Assembly (NCBI GenBank): GCA_016710065.1
Contig: JADJLP010000001.1
Coordinates: forward strand, 1,302,001 to 1,366,000
Length of the DNA stretch: 64,000 bases
Source: Candidatus Ideonella esbjergensis
GTDB lineage: Bacteria; Pseudomonadota; Gammaproteobacteria; Burkholderiales; Burkholderiaceae_C
Reading direction: 5' to 3'
The position numbers and the translations under genes are program-made. Below the pieces are notes generated by a model. That model was not told the origin of the DNA and made no database searches. It was given only the letters and a program-made list of their open reading frames with translations. Within the stretch, counting starts at the first letter, position 1, and every line of letters starts with the position of its first letter. Below, piece after piece: positions 35,866-44,055 of the stretch.

Positions 35866-37449
35866 TCAGAACGCGTCGATATCGGGGCCGAATTCCTGCT
35901 GCAGCTTCTTCACCATAGACCGGTAGTTCTTGATGGCTTTGCCCGCAACGCGCTGCTGCAGGCCAATCAAGCGCTCGGCGGCCTCTGCTTCAAGTCGAAC
36001 CGGGAGCAGCAATTGGACTGCAGTCAACTGAAATAGCTGGCCGGTCTCCTCGTACTGGCGTCTGAGGGACAGGTGTGCGTCCTCAAGCCGCTGCTTCAGG
36101 TGGGTCTCGAAGGCCGCGCGCTTGTGCCGGACTTCTGACTTCTTGAGTTTCTCCGAGTCATGAAGCCACTTGAAAAGTCCTCCGAGAACCACTGCACCAC
36201 CAATGTATGGAGCAGCGGCTGTTGCAAGCGGCAACGCGACGGCAACCCCAGCAAAGTAGCCCACCGCTGCGATACCCCCGCTGGCGACGACGCCGCCAGC
36301 GATGGCCGCGTCCGAAGCGGTGTCTACGGCATTGAGAACACGTGTTCCGGTTCGTAGGCCGGGCATGAGCTTCGCCAACTGTGAATGGTGCTGGCGCCTA
36401 CCCAGCGACGCGTGAGTGATGCGTACATCGTTTTGAAAGAGGCGGAGGTCTTCGTTCAGAAGCCGAAGGGACTCCTCCTTTCGTGACAGAAACCGGTCTA
36501 CCCGGCGCTCCATCTCCTTGCCATATTGGGTGTTCGCGATGCTCAACCAGACGTCTGACTGCTTCCACTTGTCGGTGCTCAATCGATCAGCCATACCCAA
36601 CTCGAGAGCATTCCCTGCGTCATGAACGAGCTCTTCTATGTCGGATTCAAAGTAATCCAGATCCTGCTGAATTCGTGCCATAACAAGAGCCAGTCGTTGC
36701 TCCACTTGGGTTTCAAGGGCTTCCGCCGCTTCTGTCAAGCTCTTGGCGATTGACTCTGTGGTTGCCGAGAGCGAGAGATTGCTCTCATAGGTCTGTATCT
36801 CCTTCTCCACCCGAACCGCAACGTCTCGAATCTGACTCTTCAGCGACGAACCATCGAGCCCGCCTGCCTCAAAGGCCCGCATGGCCTGAACCAATGCAAC
36901 ATCGCCAGTCTGCCTGGCAAGCTGTTCAACAGAATCCGCAACATTGCCTCTCTTGAACAGACGCCGCATCCGCGTTCCGAACTGACCAATCGCACCTTTG
37001 TCGTCCGGCAGCGGAAGATCGGATGGGTCGATTCGGTCTGCATCCACGCCAAGAGCATCCGCGAGACGTCTGGACAATTCCGATGACTTGAATCCTTGAA
37101 GCGCCAGCAGAGGCATCGCCCGATCAAGGGCGGCCTCTCGTTGTGCCGGCGGTGTGTCTTTGCTGGCGACCTTCAGCGCTTCAAGGCTCCTTCCAAGGTG
37201 GCTGGGCGATTGAGCGGAAGACACAAAAGCGGCACCAACGACGGCTGAATCGGCGGTGTCCTTTGCGATCTCGGTGAGGACGCCGAACTCGGCAATCGTG
37301 ATGTCGCCGTCGTGGCCGGCTATAGAAGCCAGCACCCGTGCATAGGACGTGGTGAACCCGGCATCACTGGTGAGATAGTCGTCAAGCTGCTGGAGCTTTG
37401 ATCTGTCAAATGCGTGGTGTTGACTCTTCACAAGATTGGCTCGTGTCAT
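35866..37449 (-). CDS. Unknown 527-residue protein, TerB-like N-terminus and membrane-associated C-terminal segment
   Basis: I do not recognise this gene with certainty. Residues about 20-135 (LDDYLTSDAGFTTSYARVLA, GDITIAEFGVLTEIA) look like a TerB-type helical domain with an EF-hand-like acidic loop. Residues 190-350 are long amphipathic, charged helices, probably coiled coil. Residues about 377-425 form a glycine/alanine-rich hydrophobic hairpin (GGVVASGGIAAVGYFAGVAV, GGAVVLGGLFKW) that could insert into membrane, and the rest is again basic coiled coil. No nucleotide-binding P-loop was found, so it is not itself a dynamin, although the layout recalls partner proteins of bacterial dynamin-like GTPases. 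GC content is clearly lower than in neighbours, suggesting horizontal acquisition. GGGGAG precedes the ATG. Confidence 0.72.
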   Translation of the reverse strand: MTRANLVKSQHHAFDRSKLQQLDDYLTSDAGFTTSYARVLASIAGHDGDITIAEFGVLTEIAKDTADSAVVGAAFVSSAQSPSHLGRSLEALKVASKDTPPAQREAALDRAMPLLALQGFKSSELSRRLADALGVDADRIDPSDLPLPDDKGAIGQFGTRMRRLFKRGNVADSVEQLARQTGDVALVQAMRAFEAGGLDGSSLKSQIRDVAVRVEKEIQTYESNLSLSATTESIAKSLTEAAEALETQVEQRLALVMARIQQDLDYFESDIEELVHDAGNALELGMADRLSTDKWKQSDVWLSIANTQYGKEMERRVDRFLSRKEESLRLLNEDLRLFQNDVRITHASLGRRQHHSQLAKLMPGLRTGTRVLNAVDTASDAAIAGGVVASGGIAAVGYFAGVAVALPLATAAAPYIGGAVVLGGLFKWLHDSEKLKKSEVRHKRAAFETHLKQRLEDAHLSLRRQYEETGQLFQLTAVQLLLPVRLEAEAAERLIGLQQRVAGKAIKNYRSMVKKLQQEFGPDIDAF

Positions 37450-37597
37450 GAGCGCTACTCCCCAGGGTTCTTGCCGTGGTCACGATTCTTGGAATTGCAC
37501 CCGCCAGACATGGCGTTTGGCCCGAAGCTTTGATCTGGCCACCGCTTGAATCATACGGCGAGGGCCCATCAATAAACGGGTTATGCTCAGATAAAAC

Positions 37598-37614
37598 GTA
37601 TGCTGACGATCAGC
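37598..37614. promoter_or_regulatory. Candidate MarR operator upstream of marR
   Basis: GTATGCTGACGAT (37598-37610) is the exact reverse complement of a 13-base sequence before the 3-hydroxybenzoate hydroxylase gene (38187-38199). Here it also forms the palindrome GCTGA CGA TCAGC (37602-37614). The shared motif before the regulator and its presumed target operon suggests an operator. Confidence 0.55.
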
Positions 37615-37643
37615 GAAGAAGTCAACTGTCGGAGATGGTGACC

Positions 37644-38126
37644 ATGATCCAAACCAGAGGCAGGAGCAAAGCCGCCAAGGTGGTGCTGGAGGACCAGCCC
37701 GGCTACTACATCCGCCGCCTGCAGCAGATCGCGGTGGCAATCTTCCTGGAAGAAACGCAGGCCCACGGCATCACGCCGGTGCAGTACGCCGCCCTGCACG
37801 CGGCGGTGCAGCAGCCGGGCCTGGACCAGCGTACCCTGGCCAGCACCATCGGCTTCGACACCTCGACCATTGGCGGCGTGATCGACCGGCTGGAGCGCCG
37901 CGGCCTGATCGAGCGCCAGGCCTCGCCCACCGACCGCCGAGTGCGCCTGCTGCACGTCACGCCCGATGGCCAGGCGCTGCTGGAAGAGCTCATCCCTGGC
38001 ATGCTCAAGGCCCAGCAGCGCATGCTGGCGCCGTTGCCGGCCAGCCAGCGGGCGGGCTTCCTGGCCATGCTCAAGACCGTGGTCGAGGCCAACAACGACC
38101 TCAGCCGCGCCCCATCCGAGACCTGA
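37644..38126 (+). CDS. MarR family transcriptional regulator
   Basis: This 160-residue winged-helix regulator shows the MarR DNA-binding region as LDQRTLASTIGFDTSTIGGV followed by IDRLERRGLIERQASPTDRR (recognition helix and wing). The N-terminal helix YYIRRLQQIAVAIFLEE forms the dimer interface. The start at 37644 is favoured because GGAG lies 9 bases upstream. It precedes, in the same direction, three gentisate-pathway genes. MarR proteins of such aromatic operons are usually repressors released by the aromatic substrate, here probably 3-hydroxybenzoate or gentisate. Confidence 0.88.
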   Translation: MIQTRGRSKAAKVVLEDQPGYYIRRLQQIAVAIFLEETQAHGITPVQYAALHAAVQQPGLDQRTLASTIGFDTSTIGGVIDRLERRGLIERQASPTDRRVRLLHVTPDGQALLEELIPGMLKAQQRMLAPLPASQRAGFLAMLKTVVEANNDLSRAPSET

Positions 38127-38186
38127 TCCGTCCCGCCGCTACGGGAAATCCCGCGTTTTGACTTCCCACAAACATCCCCTACACTT

Positions 38187-38215
38187 ATCGTCAGCATACT
38201 TACAATCAGCATGCG
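38187..38215 (+). promoter_or_regulatory. Candidate MarR operator upstream of the gentisate operon
   Basis: ATCGTCAGCATAC (38187-38199) repeats in inverted orientation the site before marR. A second half-site, ATCAGCATGC, follows at 38205. Both lie within 45 bp of the hydroxylase start codon, where binding would block transcription initiation. Confidence 0.55.
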
Positions 38216-38228
38216 TTCAGGAGACCAC

Positions 38229-39425
38229 ATGAGCAACCCCAGGCAACTTCCCGTTCTTGTTTCCGGCGGCGGCATCGGCGGCCTGGCCGCGGCGCTGGCG
38301 CTGTTGAAGCGTGGCTTCAAGGTGCAGGTCTTCGAGCAGGCCGACCAGATCGGCGAGATCGGCGCCGGCATCCAGCTCGGCCCCAACGCCTTTCATGCCT
38401 TTGACGCACTGGGCGTGGGCGACAAGGCCCGCAGCCGCGCGGTGTACACCGATTGCATGGTGATGCACGACGCTGTGGACGAGTCGCTCGTGGGCCGCCT
38501 GGAGACCGGCGAAGCCTTTCGTCAACGCTTCGGCAACCCCTATGCGGTGATCCACCGCGTGGACATCCACACCTCGCTGCTGGAAGGTGTGCAAGAGAGC
38601 CCCAACGTCGAGTTCTTCACCAGCACCCGCATCGTTGCCATCGAGCAAGAGGGTGGCGTCGTCACCGCCATCGACCAGAACGGCAAGCGCTGGCAGGGCC
38701 AGGCCTTGATCGGCGCCGACGGGGGAAAAAGCGTGGTGCGCGCACAGTATGTGAACGACCCGCCGCGCGTCACCGGCCACGTGGTCTACCGCGCCGTGAT
38801 CGACAAAGCCGACTTCCCCGAGAACCTGCAGTGGAACGCCGCCAGCCTCTGGGCCGGCCCCAAGTGCCACCTGGTGCACTACCCGCTGCGCGGCGGCGAG
38901 CAGTACAACGTGGTGGTCACCTTTCACAGCCGCCAGCAGGAAGAGTGGGGCGTCACCGACGGCAGCAAGGAAGAGGTGCAGAGCTACTTCCAGGGCATTG
39001 CCGCCAAGCCGCGCCAGTTGATCGACCTGCCCAAGAGCTGGCGCCGCTGGGCCACGGCCGACCGCGAGCCCATTGCCAACTGGGTCTACGGCCGCGCCAC
39101 CATCCTGGGCGACGCCGCCCACCCCACCACCCAGTACATGGCCCAGGGCGCCTGCATGGCGCTGGAAGACGCGGTGACCCTGGGCGAGGCCCTGCGTGTG
39201 CACGACAACGACTGGGACCAGGCACTGGCGCTGTACCAGACCTCGCGCGTGGCCCGCACCGCGCGCATCGTGCTGTCGGGCCGAGAGATGGGCCGGCTGT
39301 ACCACGCCGCCGGCGTGGAGCGCCTGGTGCGCAACTCGTTGTGGAAGGACCGCCCGCAGGCGCGCTTCTATGACGCGATGGAATGGCTGTATGGCTGGAA
39401 TGTGGGCAACTGTTTGGCGAGGTGA
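38229..39425 (+). CDS. nagX: 3-Hydroxybenzoate 6-monooxygenase
   Basis: This 398-residue FAD-dependent aromatic hydroxylase converts 3-hydroxybenzoate to gentisate with NAD(P)H and O2. The N-terminal dinucleotide motif is VSGGGIGGLAAALALLKRG, the middle motif LIGADGGKSVVR, and the second FAD motif ILGDAAHPTTQYMAQGACMA. Length and the sequence around QLGPNAFHAFDALG match 3-hydroxybenzoate 6-hydroxylases and their salicylate hydroxylase relatives. The following gentisate dioxygenase gene supports the 6-hydroxylase assignment. An AGGAG site precedes the ATG at 38229. A palindromic repeat pair separates it from the next gene. Confidence 0.9.
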   Translation: MSNPRQLPVLVSGGGIGGLAAALALLKRGFKVQVFEQADQIGEIGAGIQLGPNAFHAFDALGVGDKARSRAVYTDCMVMHDAVDESLVGRLETGEAFRQRFGNPYAVIHRVDIHTSLLEGVQESPNVEFFTSTRIVAIEQEGGVVTAIDQNGKRWQGQALIGADGGKSVVRAQYVNDPPRVTGHVVYRAVIDKADFPENLQWNAASLWAGPKCHLVHYPLRGGEQYNVVVTFHSRQQEEWGVTDGSKEEVQSYFQGIAAKPRQLIDLPKSWRRWATADREPIANWVYGRATILGDAAHPTTQYMAQGACMALEDAVTLGEALRVHDNDWDQALALYQTSRVARTARIVLSGREMGRLYHAAGVERLVRNSLWKDRPQARFYDAMEWLYGWNVGNCLAR

Positions 39426-39437
39426 CAAACACCGTTT

Positions 39438-39504
39438 GTCATTCCCGCGCAGGCGGGAGTCCACTGCCCGGAAATACATGGATTCCCGCCTTCGCGGGAA
39501 TGAC
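39438..39504. repeat. REP-like palindromic pair between hydroxylase and dioxygenase genes
   Basis: Two inverted units (GTCATTCCCGCGCAGGCGGG and CCCGCCTTCGCGGGAATGAC) separated by about 23 bp lie within the 118-bp gap of the operon. They can fold into strong stem-loops in the mRNA and may tune the expression of the flanking cistrons. Confidence 0.85.
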
Positions 39505-39543
39505 GATGCTGCGCTGAACTCACGATTGCAATGGAGACACACG

Positions 39544-40599
39544 ATGAGCGAACAAGGACGTTTTGACACCCTGGGCCGTCTGGAAGACCTGCCGCAGGAT
39601 TACCGCGACGAGTTGACCGCGCAGAACCTGGTGCCACTGTGGCCCAGCCTGCGTGCGGTGCTGCCGCCGCATGTGCCGGCGCGCAAAACCCAACCCACGC
39701 ACTGGCCCTATGCCGGCCTGCGCCCGCTGCTGCTCAAGGCTGGCGAGCTCACGCCCATCGAGAAGGCCGAGCGCCGCGTGCTGGTGCTGGCCAACCCCGG
39801 CCACGGCCTGGAGAAGATGCAGGCCAGCGCCGCCATGTACCTGGGCATGCAACTGTTGCTGCCGGGTGAGTTGGCCCCGGCGCACCGCCACACGCCCAAT
39901 GCCGTGCGCATGGTGGTGGAAGGCGAGGGCGCCTGGACGCTGGTGAACGGCGAGAAGTGCCCCATGAGCCGCGGTGACCTCATCCTCACGCCCACCGGCC
40001 TGTGGCACGAGCACGGCCACGACGGCAGCGGCCCGGTGATCTGGCTGGATGTGCTTGATCTGCCGCTGGTCTATTACATCGAGGCCTCGTACCACGAGGA
40101 AGTGCCCAGCCAGAGCGTCAAGCCCGGCCAGGGCGCCAAGGCCTATGCGCGTGGCGGCATCGTGCCCACGCCGGTGTTCGCCCGCAACGACAAGGCCTAC
40201 CCGCTGCTGCGCTACCCCTGGGTCGATGCCAAGGCGGCGCTGCTGTCGCTGGCCGAGGACCAGCCCGACCTGGCATCGGTGCAGGTCACCTACGTGAACC
40301 CCGAGACAGGCAAAGACGCCGAGAACATCCTGGGCTTCTATGCGCAATTGCTGCGCCCAGGCCAGACCCTGCGGCTGCCGGCGCGCTCGCCGGCCCAGGT
40401 GCTGCACCAGATCGAGGGCAGCGTGGATGTGGCCGTCGAGGGCAAGGCCTTCACGCTGGTGGAGGCCGATACCTGCGCCATCCCCGGCTACACCGCCACC
40501 ACGCTCACCAACCGCTCGGCCACCGCGCCGGCCTTTGTCTTCATCGCCGACGAGAGCCCGCTGCACCGCAAGCTGGGCGTGTACGAAGTGCGCGGCTGA
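39544..40599 (+). CDS. nagI: Gentisate 1,2-dioxygenase
   Basis: This 351-residue bicupin Fe(II) dioxygenase opens gentisate to maleylpyruvate. The N-terminal cupin carries the iron ligands in PAHRHTPNAVRMVVEGEGAW and TPTGLWHEHGHDG. The C-terminal cupin (QVLHQIEGSVDVAVEGKAF) lacks the full His set, as is normal in this family. NPETGKDAENILGFYAQLLRPG is typical of bacterial gentisate dioxygenases. It sits between the hydroxylase and fumarylpyruvate hydrolase genes, each gap holding a palindromic repeat pair. Confidence 0.94.
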   Translation: MSEQGRFDTLGRLEDLPQDYRDELTAQNLVPLWPSLRAVLPPHVPARKTQPTHWPYAGLRPLLLKAGELTPIEKAERRVLVLANPGHGLEKMQASAAMYLGMQLLLPGELAPAHRHTPNAVRMVVEGEGAWTLVNGEKCPMSRGDLILTPTGLWHEHGHDGSGPVIWLDVLDLPLVYYIEASYHEEVPSQSVKPGQGAKAYARGGIVPTPVFARNDKAYPLLRYPWVDAKAALLSLAEDQPDLASVQVTYVNPETGKDAENILGFYAQLLRPGQTLRLPARSPAQVLHQIEGSVDVAVEGKAFTLVEADTCAIPGYTATTLTNRSATAPAFVFIADESPLHRKLGVYEVRG

Positions 40600-40602
40600 C
40601 CT

Positions 40603-40682
40603 GTCATTCCCGCGCAGGCGGGAATCCAGGTTTTCTTCCGCACCGCATCACCCCATGGATTCCCGCCTGCGCGGGAATGACG
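40603..40682. repeat. REP-like palindromic pair between dioxygenase and hydrolase genes
   Basis: The pair GTCATTCCCGCGCAGGCGGG ... CCCGCCTGCGCGGGAATGAC has a spacer of about 37 bp. It begins 4 bp after the dioxygenase stop and fills most of the 105-bp intercistronic gap. Confidence 0.85.
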
Positions 40683-40704
40683 AACCCCTGAACCGAGCCC
40701 ATTC

Positions 40705-41406
40705 ATGACCACCTATCTCTTCACCCCGCCCCCTGTTCAGTCCGTGGCGGTGCACGGCAAGACTGAGCGCTTCCCCATCCGCCGTTTGTTCTTCGTGGGC
40801 CGCAACTACCACGCCCACGCGGTGGAAATGGGCAAGCCGGTGGACAAGTCCGTCGAGCGCCCGTTCTACTTCACCAAGGACCCGACCACCCTGGTGCCCT
40901 CAGGCGCCACCGTGCCCTACCCCAGCGAGACCCGCAACTATCACCACGAGATGGAGCTGGTGCTGGCCATCGGTGCGCCGGGCTTCAAGGTGCCGGCGGA
41001 GAAAGCGCATGAGCTGGTGTACGGCTACGCCTGCGGCCTGGACATGACGCGCCGTGACCTGCAACTGGTGGCCCGCGACAAGGGCCGGCCATGGGATCTG
41101 GGCAAGGACATCGAGCACGGCTCGGTGTGTTCGGAGATCGTGCCCATGCCCGGCGTGGTGCTGGAGCGCGGCGCGCTCTCGCTCACCGTCAACGGCCAGC
41201 CGCGCCAGGCCTCTGACGTGGACAAGCTGATCTGGAACATCCGCGAGATCATTGCCGACCTCTCGTTGTTCTACCACCTGCAGCCTGGTGATCTGATCTA
41301 CACCGGCACGCCCGAAGGCGTGGGTGCGGTGGTGGCGGGCGACCGCATCGAAGGCCGCATCGAGGGCGTGGGCGAGATCAGCGTGAACGTCGGCGCGGCC
41401 GAGTAG
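40705..41406 (+). CDS. nagK: Fumarylpyruvate hydrolase (FAH family)
   Basis: This 233-residue protein of the fumarylacetoacetate hydrolase family cleaves fumarylpyruvate to fumarate and pyruvate, the last step of the gentisate route. Visible motifs include RRLFFVGRNYHAHAVEMGK, the metal-binding Glu residues in YHHEMELVLAIG, ACGLDMTRRDLQ and the signature DLIYTGTPEGVGAV. A maleylpyruvate isomerase gene, often next to it, is absent here. Its 3' end overlaps that of the convergent S9 peptidase gene by 29 bp. Confidence 0.92.
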   Translation: MTTYLFTPPPVQSVAVHGKTERFPIRRLFFVGRNYHAHAVEMGKPVDKSVERPFYFTKDPTTLVPSGATVPYPSETRNYHHEMELVLAIGAPGFKVPAEKAHELVYGYACGLDMTRRDLQLVARDKGRPWDLGKDIEHGSVCSEIVPMPGVVLERGALSLTVNGQPRQASDVDKLIWNIREIIADLSLFYHLQPGDLIYTGTPEGVGAVVAGDRIEGRIEGVGEISVNVGAAE

Positions 41407-43414
41407 GCAGACCTGGCCTGCCGCTGGCCGGGCGGTCGTGGCGCTGCAGCCAGGCAAAGAACTCTTCGTGCCACAGCCGGCTGTTGCGCGGCTTCAGGAT
41501 CCAGTGGTTCTCGTCAGGGAACCACAGCAGCCGTGCATCCACCCCCACCGCCTTGAGGGTGTTGTAGTAGGCCAGGCCCTGGGTGTCGGGCACGCGGTAG
41601 TCGAGCGCGCCATGCACCACCAGCGTGGGCGTGCTGAAGTTGGCGGCAAAGGCGTGCGGGCTTTGCGCGGCCACCTGGGCCGGGTTCTCCCAGTACCAGG
41701 CGCCCAGTTCCTTGGCGTGCCAGCTCCAGGCGTCGTCGGCAAACATGGCCGTCCAGTCAAAGCAGCCTGCATGGCAGATGTAGGCGGCGTAGCGGCCCTT
41801 GGGCAGGTGGCCGTTCATCCACGCCACCATGTAGCCACCGTAGCTGCCGCCGGTGGCGAAGACGCGTTTGGCGTCGACCCAGGCTTGCTTGAGCAAATGC
41901 GTGGTGGCGGCTTCAATGTCCTGAAGCTCCAGCTCGCCCCAGCGGTGGGTGATGCTGTCGCCAAACGCCTGGCCAAAGCCCGACGAGCCGTGGTAGTTCA
42001 CATTCGCCACCACATAGCCTTGTGCGGCGAAGAGCTGGTAGTTCCAGCGCCAGTGCCAGCAATCGCCCGGCGCGGTGTGCGGGCCACCGTGGATGGTGTG
42101 CAGCAGCGGGTATTTCTTCTTCGCATCAAAGCCCGGTGGGTAGTGCAGCCAGACCTGCACCTTGTCGCCCAGTGCGCCGCTGACCCAGATCTCCTCGCTG
42201 CGGCCCATCGGCAAGCCGGCCAGGGCACGGTCGTTGAAATGCTCGATGCGCAGCGGCTTTTCACCGGGCGCATGGGCATGCAGCCGGGCTGGATGGGCGG
42301 CGCAGTCGGCCAGCGTCACCAGCGTGCCGGCGGCCTTGTCGAAAGCGCTCACCCAGCCGCCAGGCACCACCACCTCGGCGCGGCGGTCGGGCACGTCAAA
42401 ACGCCACAGGTGCTGGCGGCCGCGCTGCTCTGCGGTGAACAGCAGGGCCTGGCCGTCTTCCTCCCACTGCAGCGGGGCCTGTGCCTCGTGGTCCCACTCG
42501 GCGCTCACCACCTCCCAGCCCGCTTCGGCGTCCCACACCGCCAGTTGCTGCGGCATGGTGTGCTTCTTGCCCTGGTGGCTGGCGATGAAGGCCAGGCGGT
42601 TGCCGTCGGGGTGGTAGCGCGGTGCGCTCAGGGCCCAGGCCGGGTCGCGCACCAGGTCGCGCAGCTTGCGGCCCTTGATCTCGATGCTGGCGATGGCAGC
42701 GCGGCCGTCGATGCGTTGCTCGGGGTCGGGGTCGTAGGCAAAGGCGATGCGCTTGCCGTCGGGCGAGATGTCGAAGCAGTTCGCGTCCGGCTCGGTGCGC
42801 GAGAGCTGCAGGCCGGTGCCTTCAAACAGGTTGACGCTGCGGCCGGTGCCGATGTCCATCACATGCAGATGCGCCTGGCGGCCCTGGGGCATGAAATGGT
42901 CCCAGTAGCGGTAGTTCAATTCGCTGGTGGCGACGCCGGTTTCCTTGCGCTCCTTCCAGGCCTTGTGCGCCTTGGCTTGGGCCGCAGCCCCCTTGAGCTC
43001 GGGCCACACCCACGAGACAAAGGCGACGCGCCGGCCATCGGGGAACCATTTGAAGCATTCCACGCCGGTGGCCACCGTGCCCACCCGGCGTGCTTCGCCA
43101 CCGTCGGGGGCGATGACGTAGAACTGCGGCTCCTCGTCCTTGTGGCCCTCCTGCTCGCGCTTGGCCACGAAGCCCACCAGATCGCCTCGCGGCGAAAAGC
43201 GCGGCGCGCCGTCCTTCTCGCCGCAGTGGGTGAGGGCGCGTGGCTGGCCGCCCAGCGTAGACAGCAGCCACAGCGCGCTGCGCGTGCGGTTGTCCTTCAT
43301 TGAAGGGCTGGCCACGCTGCACACGGCCTGTGCGCCATCGGGCGAGAGGCTGGGCGCGCCCAGGCGCTGCAGCTTCCACAGGGTGTCGATGTCTAGCCTT
43401 TTCTTGCCGGCCAT
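41378..43414 (-). CDS. S9 family serine peptidase (acylaminoacyl-peptidase / prolyl oligopeptidase-like)
   Basis: This 678-residue two-domain enzyme has an N-terminal beta-propeller with repeated blade motifs (SPRGDLVGFVA, FPDGRRVAFVS, SPDGKRIAFAYD, HPDGNRLAFIA) and a C-terminal alpha/beta-hydrolase domain. The nucleophile is Ser about 524 in ATGGSYGGYM, the acid lies in VHGALDYRVPDTQG and the base in FPDENHWILKP. There is no signal peptide, so it cleaves short peptides in the cytoplasm. The tail after residue 665 is Arg/Pro-rich. The gene is tail-to-tail with nagK, with overlapping 3' ends, so each transcript is antisense to the end of the other. Confidence 0.92.
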   Translation of the reverse strand: MAGKKRLDIDTLWKLQRLGAPSLSPDGAQAVCSVASPSMKDNRTRSALWLLSTLGGQPRALTHCGEKDGAPRFSPRGDLVGFVAKREQEGHKDEEPQFYVIAPDGGEARRVGTVATGVECFKWFPDGRRVAFVSWVWPELKGAAAQAKAHKAWKERKETGVATSELNYRYWDHFMPQGRQAHLHVMDIGTGRSVNLFEGTGLQLSRTEPDANCFDISPDGKRIAFAYDPDPEQRIDGRAAIASIEIKGRKLRDLVRDPAWALSAPRYHPDGNRLAFIASHQGKKHTMPQQLAVWDAEAGWEVVSAEWDHEAQAPLQWEEDGQALLFTAEQRGRQHLWRFDVPDRRAEVVVPGGWVSAFDKAAGTLVTLADCAAHPARLHAHAPGEKPLRIEHFNDRALAGLPMGRSEEIWVSGALGDKVQVWLHYPPGFDAKKKYPLLHTIHGGPHTAPGDCWHWRWNYQLFAAQGYVVANVNYHGSSGFGQAFGDSITHRWGELELQDIEAATTHLLKQAWVDAKRVFATGGSYGGYMVAWMNGHLPKGRYAAYICHAGCFDWTAMFADDAWSWHAKELGAWYWENPAQVAAQSPHAFAANFSTPTLVVHGALDYRVPDTQGLAYYNTLKAVGVDARLLWFPDENHWILKPRNSRLWHEEFFAWLQRHDRPASGRPGLPTRPRRRSR

Positions 43415-43454
43415 GGGCTTGCTCCAATGGGCTCGCGTGGCCGGTGACGCGCGC

Positions 43455-44048
43455 TCAGCGCGGCCTGGCGAGCTGGTGTTCCAGGTGCGCCTTCACCTCG
43501 GGCCATTCGCCCACGGTGAGGCTGTACATCACGGTGTCGCGCACCGTGCCGTCGCGGCGCAACGCGTGGTGGCGCAGCACGCCATCCCTGCGCGCGCCCA
43601 GGCGCTCGATGGCACGCTGCGAGGCGAAGTTGTAGTTGTCGGTGCGCCAGCCCACCAGCTTCGCGCCCAGGGTCTCGAAGGCATGGGTCATCAGCAACAG
43701 CTTGGCGGTGGTGTTGACGGCGCTGCGCTGCACTTTCTTCGCGTACCAGGTCCAGCCGATTTCCAGCCGGTCCACGGCGGGCGCGATGTCGTGATAGCTG
43801 GTGCAGCCGATCACTTCGCCGCTGGCGGCATCGAGCACCGCGAAGGCGAAGCGGTGGCCGGCTTCGCGGCCCGCCAGCGCGGTCTGGATGTAGGCCCCGG
43901 TTTGCTCAGGCTCGGGTACCGAGGTGATGCGCAGCGTCCACAACTTGCCATCGGCAGCGGCGCCTTTCAGGCCGGCTTCGTGTTCCAGACCCAGCGGCAC
44001 CAGGCGCACGGGGCCGCGCTGCAGTTCGACCGGGCCAACGTTCAACAT
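43455..44048 (-). CDS. GNAT family N-acetyltransferase, RimJ/RimL-like
   Basis: This 197-residue acetyltransferase with the RimJ/RimL layout has VRLVPLGLEHEAGL at the N-terminus, IGCTSYHDIAPAVDRLEIGW and WYAKKVQRSAVNTTAKLLLM as the acetyl-CoA region, and NYNFASQRAIERLGARRDGV as motif B. The usual substrates are protein N-termini or small amines; none can be assigned. It starts 7 bp after the MoxR ATPase stop codon and is probably cotranscribed with it. Confidence 0.88.
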   Translation of the reverse strand: MLNVGPVELQRGPVRLVPLGLEHEAGLKGAAADGKLWTLRITSVPEPEQTGAYIQTALAGREAGHRFAFAVLDAASGEVIGCTSYHDIAPAVDRLEIGWTWYAKKVQRSAVNTTAKLLLMTHAFETLGAKLVGWRTDNYNFASQRAIERLGARRDGVLRHHALRRDGTVRDTVMYSLTVGEWPEVKAHLEHQLARPR

Positions 44049-44055
44049 TGGTGGT

